Below are positions 47,929 through 56,632 of a stretch of 64,000 nucleotides of DNA, in pieces; the stretch's first letter is position 1, and each line of letters opens with the position of its first letter. This DNA comes from Nocardia suismassiliense. GTDB taxonomy: Bacteria > Actinomycetota > Actinomycetes > Mycobacteriales > Mycobacteriaceae. The DNA is taken from NCBI RefSeq assembly GCF_900269665.1, contig NZ_LT985361.1, positions 2,463,507 through 2,527,506 of the forward strand. The letters run 5' to 3'. Made by a program: the position numbers and the translations under genes. Under the pieces are notes generated by a model that saw only the letters and a list, made by a program, of their open reading frames with translations, had not been told where the DNA came from and did no database searches.

Positions 47929-48654
47929 ATGAGTAACCCCAAACCCCGGGGCCGCTCGCCGATCGTGACCGACGCCGAGATCCGGCGGGTGGCCAGGACG
48001 CTGCTTGTCGAACAGGGACAAGCCGCGGTGAGCCTGCGCGCGATCGCGCGTGCGCTGGGTATCACCGCCCCCGCGCTGTACCGGTACTACGGGTCGCTGG
48101 ACGACCTGCTGGAGCGGCTGCGCCTGGACTTCTGCGCCGATCTCGCCGACGAGCTGTCCGCCGAGATCGCGGCGCTGCCCGACGACGGCGTGGTCCAGTT
48201 CTTCGCCATCTGCAAGGGATTTCGACGCTGGGCGCTGGCGCACACCAGGGAGTTCACCCTGGTGTTCGCCTCGCCCGGCGGCGGCGAGGCCCGCGCCCTG
48301 CGCCGCTTCTCCGAACCGTTCGGGCGGATCTTCCTCGCCGCGGGGGGCGGGCTGCTGGCCGGCTACGCCATCGTGACGCCGCCGACCGACGTCATCCCGC
48401 CGGAGCTGCGGGAGGACCTGGTGCACTTCCAGACCGAGCTGCTCGCGGCGCTGTCGGAGACCGGGCAGAAGTTCCCGGCGGAGAAGCTCGATCTGGGCGT
48501 GATGTATCTGATGATCCAGATGTGGGCCCGCCTGTACGGCCACGTCACGCTCGAGGTCTTCGGCAACTACCCGATTCCGCTGTCCAACCCGGAAATCCTG
48601 TTCGACGCCATGCTGGTCGACCTCGGCCGCACCGCAGGCCTGCTCACCGACTGA
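47929..48654 (+). CDS. TetR family regulator with WHG-type C-terminal domain
   Basis: A 241-residue repressor. HTH residues about 15-60: DAEIRRVARTLLVEQGQAAV, SLRAIARALGITAPALYRYY. The C-terminal ligand domain contains CKGFRRWALAHTREFTLVF and a helical LMIQMWARLYGHVTLEVFG, which fits the TetR_C WHG family rather than KstR. It lies 27 bases after CYP125 on the same strand and so may be co-transcribed and respond to a sterol product. ATG 47929 is preferred; an upstream TTG adds four residues. Confidence 0.9.
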   Translation: MSNPKPRGRSPIVTDAEIRRVARTLLVEQGQAAVSLRAIARALGITAPALYRYYGSLDDLLERLRLDFCADLADELSAEIAALPDDGVVQFFAICKGFRRWALAHTREFTLVFASPGGGEARALRRFSEPFGRIFLAAGGGLLAGYAIVTPPTDVIPPELREDLVHFQTELLAALSETGQKFPAEKLDLGVMYLMIQMWARLYGHVTLEVFGNYPIPLSNPEILFDAMLVDLGRTAGLLTD

Positions 48655-48656
48655 GT

Positions 48657-50468
48657 TCAGATGCGGGCGCCTTTGGCGCGGTTGCAGGCTCGGCACAGGA
48701 TCTGCAGGTTGGTGGCGCTGGTGGCGCCGCCGCGGCTGAGCGGGATGATGTGGTCGAACTCCAAGTAGTGGCTGTCGCCGCATTCGACGCACTTGCCGCC
48801 GTCGCGTTGCCACACTTCGGCTTTCACCTCCTGCGGGATGCTGCGGGTGTCGCGTTGGCCGGGGGTGAGGATCAGCCGTTTGGCCACCCGTAGCGCGCCC
48901 TCCAGCGCGGCCGCGACGTAGTCCGGGTCGGCGACGGTGAAGGTGGCGCCGCCGCGCGACGACGTGGCCGCGAGCACCACAGTGTCCTGCTCGGCATGTA
49001 CGGAAACCACACGGGTCCACGGCAATTCGGTGCCGGTGCCGTGGCCGACGAAGCGCAGCTTCTTGTTGCTGACGATCATCCGGCCCTCGGTGAGCCGCGG
49101 CCCGCGAGCCAGTTGGCGGACGTGCACCGCGGGTAGATCCAGATGCACCTTCTCCTCGGGATCCAGGTGCAGGCCGGGGGTTCGCATCACCGGTAGATCG
49201 CCGCCGCGCAGCCGGGACAGCGTGCGCCCCCGATGCATTCGCCGCCGCAGGTCCTCGACCAGCGGTCCGGTCAGCGCCAGTTCGGTGACGGCGTGCTCGA
49301 ACGCCGCCAACTCGTCGTGCTCGACCTCGCCGTCGGCGAAGGTGAAGGTGACCAACCGCTCCACGTAGCTCAGCGCCACGTCGCGCAGGGCTTCACGGCC
49401 CGCCTGCTCCTCGATGCGCTGATAACGCAGCGACGCCCACAGCGACGCCCACTCGGGGCCGCGCGGGCCATGACCGGTGAGCACCCGCCACGCCTGGGTG
49501 TGCCAGTGCGTGAGGAACTCCTCGATCTCGGCCGCGCAGAACTGGCACGGTGCGAGCCCGCCGAACAGCTTGCGGCGCCGCAGGTTTGCGCACCGCGTGC
49601 AGTGCCGGTCGCTCGGCTGGTGGCGCCCGTGGGTGGCGGTGGTCCACTCGGTCCCGTCCCACCAGCGCAGGCGCGCCGGGTCCTCGGGATCCGGATGCCA
49701 GTCGGCGAGTTCGGGGTTCGGTGGCGGGGCGGGCGCGGGTGGCGGGTCGGCGAGGCGCCGGGCCAGGTCGACCGGTCGTGCGTAAGGCGAGCGGGCGGGT
49801 GGCTGGTCTAGTAGATCCGTCTGCCGCATGCGTGGATTCGTCGGAGCTTGCGCCGCGTCGAGCGAGTCCGTGGGGATGCGCTCCAACGCCGGGGAGGTCG
49901 GTTCTGCCGAGGGGTTGCCAGCACCGAACGGGTTCGCCGGGTGCGTGGTTCGCCGTTCGTCGCCCGGATCATCGACGCTGACACCGAACTCGGTGACCAG
50001 CCCGGCCAGGCCGGTGGACCAGCCCTGGGCGATGGCACGGAACCGCCACTGACCGTCCCTGCGATAGAACTCGCCGAACATCAACGCGGTGACTGGATCG
50101 GGATCCTCGATCGCGAACTCCGTCATCGGCCCGTGCGCGTCGTGGATGGTGAGGGTCAGACCGGTGATGTCACCGAAGGTGCCCTCGTCGAGCGACCCCG
50201 CGAGCACGATCCGGTCCACGTCAGCCTCGGTGCGCGGCAGCGAAACGCTCAGCCGGGCGGTCTGCGGCGCAGGCTCCTGATCCAGCGTCACCGCCTGGGA
50301 GACATGCCGGGGGGCGTTGTAGAACACCAGATCCCGATCGGTGCGCACCGTCCCGGATTCGCCGAGCAAAAGGGCATGCGCGTCTACCACATGCGCCGAC
50401 CGCCACCAAACAACCACGGCAAGAAGGGATGTCGGTACCGCTGCATTAGCGCCTCTGCTGAGTTTCAT
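48657..50468 (-). CDS. TerD-DUF2510-Zn ribbon-TerB-like-PH-HNH fusion nuclease
   Basis: A 603-residue multidomain protein. By position: TerD-like 1-165 (ESGTVRTDRDLVFYNAPRHV, MFGEFYRRDGQWRFRAIAQG), Pro-rich linker 170-255, DUF2510 at 257-276 (WHPDPEDPARLRWWDGTEWT), Cys4 zinc ribbon 290-311 (CTRC and CQFC), TerB-like helices 358-405 (TFADGEVEHDELAAFEHAVT), PH/GRAM-like 430-530 (RMIVSNKKLRFVGHGTGTEL), and a C-terminal HNH nuclease 545-600 (CVECGDSHYLEFDHIIPLSR, LQILCRACNRAKG). Published surveys of ter-system proteins predicted links to DNA processing and phage response. The calcium-binding Asp cluster of TerD is weak here. Single gene, transcribed against the TetR gene. Confidence 0.9.
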   Translation of the reverse strand: MKLSRGANAAVPTSLLAVVVWWRSAHVVDAHALLLGESGTVRTDRDLVFYNAPRHVSQAVTLDQEPAPQTARLSVSLPRTEADVDRIVLAGSLDEGTFGDITGLTLTIHDAHGPMTEFAIEDPDPVTALMFGEFYRRDGQWRFRAIAQGWSTGLAGLVTEFGVSVDDPGDERRTTHPANPFGAGNPSAEPTSPALERIPTDSLDAAQAPTNPRMRQTDLLDQPPARSPYARPVDLARRLADPPPAPAPPPNPELADWHPDPEDPARLRWWDGTEWTTATHGRHQPSDRHCTRCANLRRRKLFGGLAPCQFCAAEIEEFLTHWHTQAWRVLTGHGPRGPEWASLWASLRYQRIEEQAGREALRDVALSYVERLVTFTFADGEVEHDELAAFEHAVTELALTGPLVEDLRRRMHRGRTLSRLRGGDLPVMRTPGLHLDPEEKVHLDLPAVHVRQLARGPRLTEGRMIVSNKKLRFVGHGTGTELPWTRVVSVHAEQDTVVLAATSSRGGATFTVADPDYVAAALEGALRVAKRLILTPGQRDTRSIPQEVKAEVWQRDGGKCVECGDSHYLEFDHIIPLSRGGATSATNLQILCRACNRAKGARI

Positions 50469-50600
50469 CGTGCTCGAACTATGCCACGACCCTCCGACAC
50501 GCCGACTCCGCCGACCCCTGCACTCGGCGGGCCGTAGGCCGTATCCAGGGGTTCTTCCCCGCCCTCGACGGGGTTTTCGGGTCGGCTCGGAAAAATTTGC

Positions 50601-52838
50601 TCAGCGGCTGACGCGGTCGGTCGCCGCGCGCAGGGTGGCGGCAGCCTTCAACACCATCTCGTGGTACTCGTCCTCGGCGTCGGAGTCGAGCACGATGGCG
50701 CCGCCCGCCCCGATCCGCCAGTGTCCGTCGTAGCGCACGGCGGTCCGGATCACAATGTTGAGATCGGCGGTGCCGCCGAGCCCGAGGAACCCGATGGTGC
50801 CCGAATAGATGCCGCGCGCTTCGGTTTCCAGCTCGTCGATGATCTCCATGGTGCGCAGCTTCGGCGCACCGGTCATCGAGCCGCCCGGGAAACACGCGCG
50901 CAGGCAGTCGATCACACCGACGCCAGGGCGCAGCGTGCCGCGCACGGTGGAAACCAGTTGGTGCATGGTCATATACGACTCGATGGCCATCAGCTTCGGC
51001 ACGTGCACGCTGCCGATCTCGCAGACCCGGCCGAGGTCGTTGCGCAACAGGTCGACGATCATCAGGTTCTCGGCCCTGGTTTTCGGGCTGTCGGCCAGTT
51101 CGCGGGCCAGCCGCTCGTCCTCGGCCGGGCTGGCGCCGCGCGGGGCGGTGCCCTTGATCGGCTTGCTCTCCACCGTGTGGCTGCGGTCGATCTTCAGGAA
51201 GCGTTCCGGTGACGAGCAGGCGACCTCGAGATCGTCGAACCGCAGATACGCCGCGTACGGGGCCGGGTTGCAGCGGCGCAGCGTGCGATAGAAGTCGAGG
51301 CCGTCGTTCTCGGCGGCGGGCACGGTGGCACCGTCGGTGAGGCAGATTTCGTAGGACTCGCCCGCGAGCAGCCGCTCCCGGCAGACCGCGATGTCGGCGA
51401 GGTAGCGCTCGCGGCCGCGGGTCAGCAGCGGTTCGACGGTGTCGCCGTCCGACGGCACGTCGAGCGTGGGTGGATTCGCCCAGGTCGGCAGGGTTTCCAG
51501 GGTTTCGCCGGTGTCGCGCAGCCAGTCGGCGCCCGCGCGCAGCGAGTCCGCGGTCGAATCCGTCAGGGAGAGCAGGTGGGTGCGGCCGCCGACGTGATCG
51601 ACCACCACGATCCGGTCGGCGAAGATCCATTGCGCGTCCGGCGTCGGTGCCCGATGGGCGGCCTGGCCGCCACAATCGGCCTTCACCTCATAGCCCAGGT
51701 ATCCGACGTACCCGCCCGCGAAATCGAAAGGCAGATCGGGGAGTTCGAGCCTGCGCAGCCGCAATTCGGCGGCCAGATAGTCGAGCACGCCACCGGCGAC
51801 GACGCGGCGATGGCCATCGGAGGACTCGACGGTCACCTCCCCCGTGCCGACCCGGTAGCGCACCACCTCCGCCAGCGGTCCGCTCGCGTCCCCCAGGAAG
51901 GAGAACCGGTCCAGGCCCGGCTCGACGTGCTCGCTGTCGAGCCAGAATGCGGTGGGGGAGTTGCCGTACAGCCGCACGAACGCGCTTTCGGTATCGATCG
52001 CGCGCTCGAGCACAGCGTGCTGGAGTTGCCAGTGCCGGGGCGGGCCGCCGTAGCGATCCAGGATGCCGGGTCGCGCCGGTACCGCGGCGAGATCACTGCC
52101 GCCGAATTGCTGCACCAGAGCCGGGAACTGCTCATGGGCCAGGGTGGATTGTGCTGTCTCCGAGAGTATTCGGGTGGCGCTGGGTGGCGGAAGGGTGACG
52201 GGTCGCAGCCGCATCGTCACGGGCTCAGTGCGCCCACCAGTGGTCCGCCCGGTGGCCGTAGCCCGGTGTGCTGCAGTCAGTTTCGCGAAATTTCGCAGCA
52301 GCGCGGCACCGAATTCACTGGCGATCGACTCGGGATGGAACTGCACGCCCCACTGCGGCTGACTGCGATGACGCACCCCCATGATCTCCCCGTCGGCGGC
52401 CACCGCGGTGACCTCCAGGCTGTCCGGCAGCGGCCGCTGGGCGCTCAGCGAGTGGTAGCGCACTGCGGTGAAACCCTGGGGGAGCCCGGCGAACAGGTCG
52501 CGGTCGTCGTGTTCGATCCGGTCGAGGTATCCGTGCCGAGCGGCCGGCGCGGCGGCGACGATCCCGCCCGCGGCGACCACGATGCCCTGATGGCCGAGGC
52601 ACACGCCGAGCAACGGCAGATCCGTCGCCTCGATCACCGCCGCCGAGATGCCGACATCGCGGGCGACGTCCGGGCGACCCGGTCCCGGCGAGATGACGAT
52701 GTTGTCGAAGCGGGCCAGTTCCAGCTCGCCGGCCTCGTCGTTGCGCACGACAGTCGGCTCGATGCCGTTCACCTCGCTGATCAGCTGATACAGGTTATAG
52801 GTGAACGAGTCGTAATTGTCGATCAACAACGTGCGCAT
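50601..52838 (-). CDS. pabAB: Fused aminodeoxychorismate synthase PabA-PabB
   Basis: A 745-residue enzyme of folate synthesis that makes 4-amino-4-deoxychorismate from chorismate and glutamine. Residues 1-190 are the glutamine amidotransferase (TLLIDNYDSFTYNLYQLI; nucleophile Cys in LLGVCLGHQG; FHPES). Residues about 270-745 are the chorismate-binding synthase with the PabB-type active lysine in SKPIKGTAPRG (TrpE has Ala there), ENLMIVDLLRNDLGRVCEIG and CFPGGSMTGAPKLRTMEIID. ATG 52838 matches the conserved MRTLLIDN start. Fused PabAB proteins in actinobacteria may serve folate or a PABA-based secondary metabolite; no such cluster is seen here. Confidence 0.95.
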   Translation of the reverse strand: MRTLLIDNYDSFTYNLYQLISEVNGIEPTVVRNDEAGELELARFDNIVISPGPGRPDVARDVGISAAVIEATDLPLLGVCLGHQGIVVAAGGIVAAAPAARHGYLDRIEHDDRDLFAGLPQGFTAVRYHSLSAQRPLPDSLEVTAVAADGEIMGVRHRSQPQWGVQFHPESIASEFGAALLRNFAKLTAAHRATATGRTTGGRTEPVTMRLRPVTLPPPSATRILSETAQSTLAHEQFPALVQQFGGSDLAAVPARPGILDRYGGPPRHWQLQHAVLERAIDTESAFVRLYGNSPTAFWLDSEHVEPGLDRFSFLGDASGPLAEVVRYRVGTGEVTVESSDGHRRVVAGGVLDYLAAELRLRRLELPDLPFDFAGGYVGYLGYEVKADCGGQAAHRAPTPDAQWIFADRIVVVDHVGGRTHLLSLTDSTADSLRAGADWLRDTGETLETLPTWANPPTLDVPSDGDTVEPLLTRGRERYLADIAVCRERLLAGESYEICLTDGATVPAAENDGLDFYRTLRRCNPAPYAAYLRFDDLEVACSSPERFLKIDRSHTVESKPIKGTAPRGASPAEDERLARELADSPKTRAENLMIVDLLRNDLGRVCEIGSVHVPKLMAIESYMTMHQLVSTVRGTLRPGVGVIDCLRACFPGGSMTGAPKLRTMEIIDELETEARGIYSGTIGFLGLGGTADLNIVIRTAVRYDGHWRIGAGGAIVLDSDAEDEYHEMVLKAAATLRAATDRVSR

Positions 52839-52927
52839 GGTGCCCGAAACCCTACGCCGCCCAGGTTGCGGCCAACTGTTGTCATATGCCGTCAGTTCGG
52901 CTCGGCCCGTGGTGCACAATGTTGGAC

Positions 52928-53983
52928 ATGTCTGTTGCGCAACCCGTCGGCGTGGACCGCGAACTCGTCGACTTCGCCCTCGTCGGCAAGTGGATGGATG
53001 AGCAGGGCCTGCCCGCAGGCGAATTCGAGGATGTGACCTCGCTCGGCGGCGGCACGCAGAACGTGATGCTGCGGTTCGGCCGCGGTGGCCGGGATTACGT
53101 GCTGCGCCGCGGCCCGAAGCATCTGCGCGCGAAGAGCAACGAGGTGATCCGGCGCGAGGCCCGGCTGCTCGGCGCGATCAACGGCACCGACGTGCGCGCG
53201 CCCCGAGTGATCGCCGCCTGCCCGGACGACTCTGTGATCGGTGCGGTGTTCTATCTGATGGAGCCGATCGACGGCTTCAATCCGGCCAACGAGCTGCCCG
53301 AGTTGCACGCGGGCGACCCTGCCGTGCGCAAGGAGATGGGTCTGTCCGCGGTCGAGGCGATCGCGCGGCTCGGCGCGCTGGACTATCAGGCCCTCGGGCT
53401 GTCCGACTACGGCAAGCCCGACGGCTTCCTGGAACGCCAGGTGCCGCGCTGGCTCGGGGAACTCGAGTCGTACTCGGCCAACGAGGGTTACCCCGGCCCG
53501 GAGATTCCCGGTGTCGAGCGGACCGGCGAGTGGCTGGACCGCAACCGCCCCGCGCAGTGGACCCCGGGCATCCTGCACGGCGACTGTCATCTGGCGAACA
53601 TGATGTTCGCCTTCGACGGCCCGCAGGTCGCGGCCATGGTCGACTGGGAGATGTCCACCATCGGCGACCCGCTGCTCGATCTGGGCTGGCAGATCGCCAC
53701 CCGGCCGGAACCGGGCACCACCGGCGCCGCGCTGGTCGGCAAGCTCGGCGCCGCGGGCGGGCTGCCGACTCCGGACGAGATGGTGGCCCACTACGGGCAA
53801 TTCTCCGATCGCGATCTCAGCGCCGTGCCCTGGTACACCGTGCTCGCCTGCTTCAAGCTCGGCATCGTGCTGGAGGGCACGCATGCCCGCGCGTTCGCGG
53901 GCAAGGCGCCCAAGCAGGTCGGCGATTTCCTGCACGCCATCACGCTGGAGCTGTTCGAGCGCGCGCATCGCCTGATGGAGTGA
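52928..53983 (+). CDS. APH family (FadE36-type) phosphotransferase
   Basis: A 351-residue kinase-like protein. Nucleotide loop SLGGGTQNVMLRFGRGG, Lys-equivalent region YVLRRGPKHLRAKSN, catalytic HGDCHLANMMFAFDG and metal-binding VDWEMSTIGDPLLDLGWQIA. It belongs to the phosphotransferases related to ACAD10/FadE36 that are found with acyl-CoA and sterol genes; many annotated aminoglycoside kinases of this type act on lipids or hydroxyacyl compounds instead. ATG 52928 or 52919. Divergent from pabAB. Confidence 0.9.
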   Translation: MSVAQPVGVDRELVDFALVGKWMDEQGLPAGEFEDVTSLGGGTQNVMLRFGRGGRDYVLRRGPKHLRAKSNEVIRREARLLGAINGTDVRAPRVIAACPDDSVIGAVFYLMEPIDGFNPANELPELHAGDPAVRKEMGLSAVEAIARLGALDYQALGLSDYGKPDGFLERQVPRWLGELESYSANEGYPGPEIPGVERTGEWLDRNRPAQWTPGILHGDCHLANMMFAFDGPQVAAMVDWEMSTIGDPLLDLGWQIATRPEPGTTGAALVGKLGAAGGLPTPDEMVAHYGQFSDRDLSAVPWYTVLACFKLGIVLEGTHARAFAGKAPKQVGDFLHAITLELFERAHRLME

Positions 53984-54004
53984 TTGTCGGGATGTTGCCG
54001 ACAG

Positions 54005-54040
54005 TTGGCTGAATATCTATGGTTGACGATATTCAGCCAA
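54005..54040. repeat. Perfect 13-bp inverted repeat
   Basis: TTGGCTGAATATC (54005-54017) and GATATTCAGCCAA (54028-54040) are perfect complements around a 10-base spacer; a further half-site TTTGGC follows at 54047. It is AT-rich, lacks a T-run, and covers the first possible start codon of the next gene. Confidence 0.8.
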
Positions 54041-54054
54041 TATATGTTTGGCGC

Positions 54055-54585
54055 ATGCCGATCGTTCCTGATGTGAAGAACTGGACCTGGGTGGTCGAAC
54101 GTGCTTGTCCCGACTGTGGTTTCGACCCCGACGCGATCAGCTACGAGGATGTGCCTGCGTTGGTGCGCGAGAGTGCGGCGCGGTTCGCCGAGGTGCTCGA
54201 CCGTCCCGATGTGCGGGTGCGCCCGGACGACGCCACGTGGTCCCCGCTCGAGTACGGCGCGCATGTGCGCGACGTGTGCCGGCTCTTCGATACTCGCCTC
54301 AATTTGATGCTGCTCGGCGCGGCCGACGGCACGGTGCCGCGGTTCGAGAACTGGGATCAGGACGCGACTGCCGTGGCCGACCGCTATGACAAGCAGGACC
54401 CGGCGCAGGTCTCCGCCGAACTGGCCGTGGCAGCCGAGGCGGTCGCGCGCTCCTTCGAGTCCGTGCCGCCCGCCGCGCGCGAGCTGCGGGGTGAGCGCAG
54501 TGACGGCGCTGTCTTCACGGTGGAGTCGTTCGCGCGCTACTTCATCCACGATCTGGTCCATCACGTGCACGACGTGCGCTGCTGA
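54055..54585 (+). CDS. DinB-like metal-binding protein
   Basis: A 176-residue protein of the DinB/YfiT four-helix fold. Likely metal histidines occur in EYGAHVRDVCR and YFIHDLVHHVHDV near the C-terminus; WTWVVERACPDCGFDPDAIS at the N-terminus carries an extra Cys pair. The family includes mycothiol- and bacillithiol-dependent enzymes and uncharacterised stress proteins. I place the start at ATG 54055, after the perfect inverted repeat at 54005-54040; an in-frame ATG at 54019 lies within that repeat. No ribosome site is clear for either. Its role is unknown. Confidence 0.78.
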   Translation: MPIVPDVKNWTWVVERACPDCGFDPDAISYEDVPALVRESAARFAEVLDRPDVRVRPDDATWSPLEYGAHVRDVCRLFDTRLNLMLLGAADGTVPRFENWDQDATAVADRYDKQDPAQVSAELAVAAEAVARSFESVPPAARELRGERSDGAVFTVESFARYFIHDLVHHVHDVRC

Positions 54586-54599
54586 AATCGTCGCAGGAC

Positions 54600-54613
54600 T
54601 AGAACGTGTTCCG
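54600..54613. promoter_or_regulatory. KstR-like half-degenerate site upstream of alcohol dehydrogenase
   Basis: TAGAACGTGTTCCG matches TNNAACNNGTTNNA except the last base. It lies 54 bases upstream of a perfect match (54655-54668), so the pair may act cooperatively. Confidence 0.5.
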
Positions 54614-54654
54614 AAGCCTCGACCAACGGTCCCGCTGAAATTTCGACCCGACAC

Positions 54655-54668
54655 TAGAACGCGTTCCA
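54655..54668. promoter_or_regulatory. KstR-like operator overlapping the alcohol dehydrogenase promoter
   Basis: TAGAACGCGTTCCA fits TNNAACNNGTTNNA exactly. Its TAGAAC half is 17 bases before TAGTGT (54678-54683), a good -10, so the operator probably covers the -35 element. Confidence 0.75.
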
Positions 54669-54729
54669 CTTTTCTCGTAGTGTGGGTGCAGTCACATATA
54701 AGCACGTGCATGCGAGAGGGTCGACAGGA

Positions 54730-55860
54730 ATGAAGACGAAGGGCGCGATCCTGTGGGGGATCGACCAACCGTGGTCGGTAGAAGAGATCGAGGTCGGCGA
54801 TCCGGTCTCCGGTGAGGTGCAGATCCGGCTGGAGACAGCGGGCATGTGTCATTCGGACCATCACATCGTGACCGGCGCGACGCCGATGCCCGCCTACCCG
54901 GTGATGGGCGGGCACGAGGGCGCGGGCGTGATCACCAAGCTCGGGCCCAACTGCCCCGCCGACCTGCAGGTGGGCGACCACGTCATCCTGTCGTTCATCC
55001 CCGCCTGCGGGCGCTGTCCGTCCTGCGTGAGCGGCAATATGGCGCTGTGCGATCTGGGGGCCGGCCTGCTGATGGGTCAGGCGATCAGTGACGGCACCTA
55101 CCGGATCCAGGCGCGTGGCGAGAACGTCATCCCGATGTGCCTGCTCGGCACCTTCGCGCCGTACATGACGGTGCACCACACCTCGGTGGTGAAGATCGAC
55201 CCGAGCGTGCCGTTCGAGGTGGCCTGCCTGGTCGGCTGTGGCGTGCCGACCGGCTTCGGCTCGTCCACCCACGTCGCGCAGGTCGCGCCGGGGGAGACCG
55301 TGGTGATCGCGGGCATCGGCGGGGTCGGCATGAGCGCGCTGCAGGGCGCGGTGCTCTCCGGTGCGTCGAAAGTCATTGCCATCGACCCGAATCCGTGGAA
55401 GCGGGAGCAGGCGCAGAAGTTCGGCGCCACGCACACCTACGAGAGCATGGCCGCCGCGATCATGCCGATCATGGACGTCACCGAGGGACGGATGGCCGAG
55501 AAGGTCATTCTCACCATGGGCGAAATGCACGGCGACTACATCGAAGAGGGCCTGATCCTCACCGCGAAGGCGGGCACGCTCGTCGTCACGTCGATGGGCC
55601 GGATGGACGCCGGCGACGTCAAGATGAACAGCTTCCTGCTGTCCATGTTGCAGAAGACGGTGAAGGGCTGCATCTTCGGCGGCGGCAATGCCCGCCAGGA
55701 CGCGCCGAACCTGCTCCGGCTGTACAAGGCGGGCCAGCTCAACCTGGACGACATGGTCACCCGCACCTACTCCCTGGAGGAGATCAACCAGGGCTACCAG
55801 GACATGCTGGACGGCAAGAACATTCGCGGCATCATCAAGTACACCGAAGCCGACTGGTAA
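54730..55860 (+). CDS. NDMA-type zinc alcohol dehydrogenase (AdhB-like)
   Basis: A 376-residue zinc-dependent alcohol dehydrogenase, closest by eye to mycobacterial Rv0761c and NDMA-dependent enzymes with tightly bound NAD. Catalytic zinc ligands in AGMCHSDHH, GGHEGAG and LVGCGVPTG; structural zinc in CGRCPSCVSGNMALC; NAD fold VVIAGIGGVGMSALQGAVLS; C-terminal YKAGQLNLDDMVTRTYSLEE. It would oxidise lipid alcohols; given the KstR-like sites, oxidation of the terminal alcohol made by CYP125 is a reasonable guess. ATG 54730 gives MKTKGAILWGIDQPWSVEEI, the conserved start. Confidence 0.93.
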   Translation: MKTKGAILWGIDQPWSVEEIEVGDPVSGEVQIRLETAGMCHSDHHIVTGATPMPAYPVMGGHEGAGVITKLGPNCPADLQVGDHVILSFIPACGRCPSCVSGNMALCDLGAGLLMGQAISDGTYRIQARGENVIPMCLLGTFAPYMTVHHTSVVKIDPSVPFEVACLVGCGVPTGFGSSTHVAQVAPGETVVIAGIGGVGMSALQGAVLSGASKVIAIDPNPWKREQAQKFGATHTYESMAAAIMPIMDVTEGRMAEKVILTMGEMHGDYIEEGLILTAKAGTLVVTSMGRMDAGDVKMNSFLLSMLQKTVKGCIFGGGNARQDAPNLLRLYKAGQLNLDDMVTRTYSLEEINQGYQDMLDGKNIRGIIKYTEADW

Positions 55861-55902
55861 CCGAGGTGCTCGTGATCGGGCCGAGCCGGGCGCTCGGCCG
55901 GG

Positions 55903-56532
55903 TCACGAGCGCAGTTCGGCCAGAATGTCCATCGGGTCGGTGCGCGGCATCTCGTCGACGCGCACATCGATGAATCGCACGGTCCGGCTTCGATCGATGA
56001 TGAGTGTGCTCGGAATGGGGAGTTCCCACTCGCCTTCGGCGTTGCGGTTTCCGATGGCGTAACCGCCCAGCTCGATCGCGTCCATGAAGGCTTGGTCCGC
56101 GTGGCTGCCGATGCCGAGTGCGCGGGCGACCACGTTGTCGAGGTCGGACAGCAAGGGGAATTCCAGAGAGTTCAGGAACCGGGTGTAGGCCGAGCCCTCT
56201 GGAGTTTGGGGACTGATGCCTATCAGGCGCACGCCGCTGGCAGCCAGTTCGGGCAGCAGTTCGTGCTGATACCGGGTCAGGGCCTCGGCACAGGGCAGTG
56301 ACCAGGCGCCACGGTAGAAGATCAGGACGGCAAAGCTGTTCGCGGTGACCTCGGAGAGTTTGGTCAGCTGGCCGGTCTCGTCGAGCAGCGTGAAATCGGG
56401 GAGGATGTGGCCGGCTCGGACCGAGTTCGCCGTCACGATCGCGGCCCGGCGAATGTGGGTCTGGGCGAGCGCGGCTTGCAACTCGTCGAGCTCGACCATC
56501 ATGCGCCGCATCTTCTCGAATTCACGTGACAT
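55903..56532 (-). CDS. Peroxiredoxin-like AhpC/TSA protein lacking the first active Cys
   Basis: A 209-residue thioredoxin-fold protein of the peroxiredoxin-like family. N-terminal coil MRRMMVELDELQAALAQTHI, then GHILPDFTLLDETGQL and FYRGAWSLPCAEALTRY. The family motif is normally GxWCPxC; here Ser replaces the first, peroxidatic Cys while the second Cys remains. The Thr/Arg surroundings are otherwise kept. So peroxidase activity is doubtful unless the remaining Cys acts. ATG 56532 is preceded by AGG about 9 bases before. It converges with the alcohol dehydrogenase gene. Confidence 0.85.
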   Translation of the reverse strand: MSREFEKMRRMMVELDELQAALAQTHIRRAAIVTANSVRAGHILPDFTLLDETGQLTKLSEVTANSFAVLIFYRGAWSLPCAEALTRYQHELLPELAASGVRLIGISPQTPEGSAYTRFLNSLEFPLLSDLDNVVARALGIGSHADQAFMDAIELGGYAIGNRNAEGEWELPIPSTLIIDRSRTVRFIDVRVDEMPRTDPMDILAELRS

Positions 56533-56632
56533 CAAAAAAACCTGTTTCCCCGGCTCCGCCGATCGACATCGAGACGTCGGTCATCATGCCGCGTGGCCGA
56601 GGCGACCGCGAACAGATTTTCGGGCGTATCGG

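Noticed and set aside
47929..48654. TetR gene behind CYP125 as KstR itself
   Set aside because: Its HTH and WHG-type C-terminal domain do not resemble KstR; no kstR gene was recognised in the window.
50530..50580. CCCCG/CGGGG hairpin followed by TTTT
   Set aside because: The T-run lies on the plus strand where no gene ends; flanking genes are on the minus strand.
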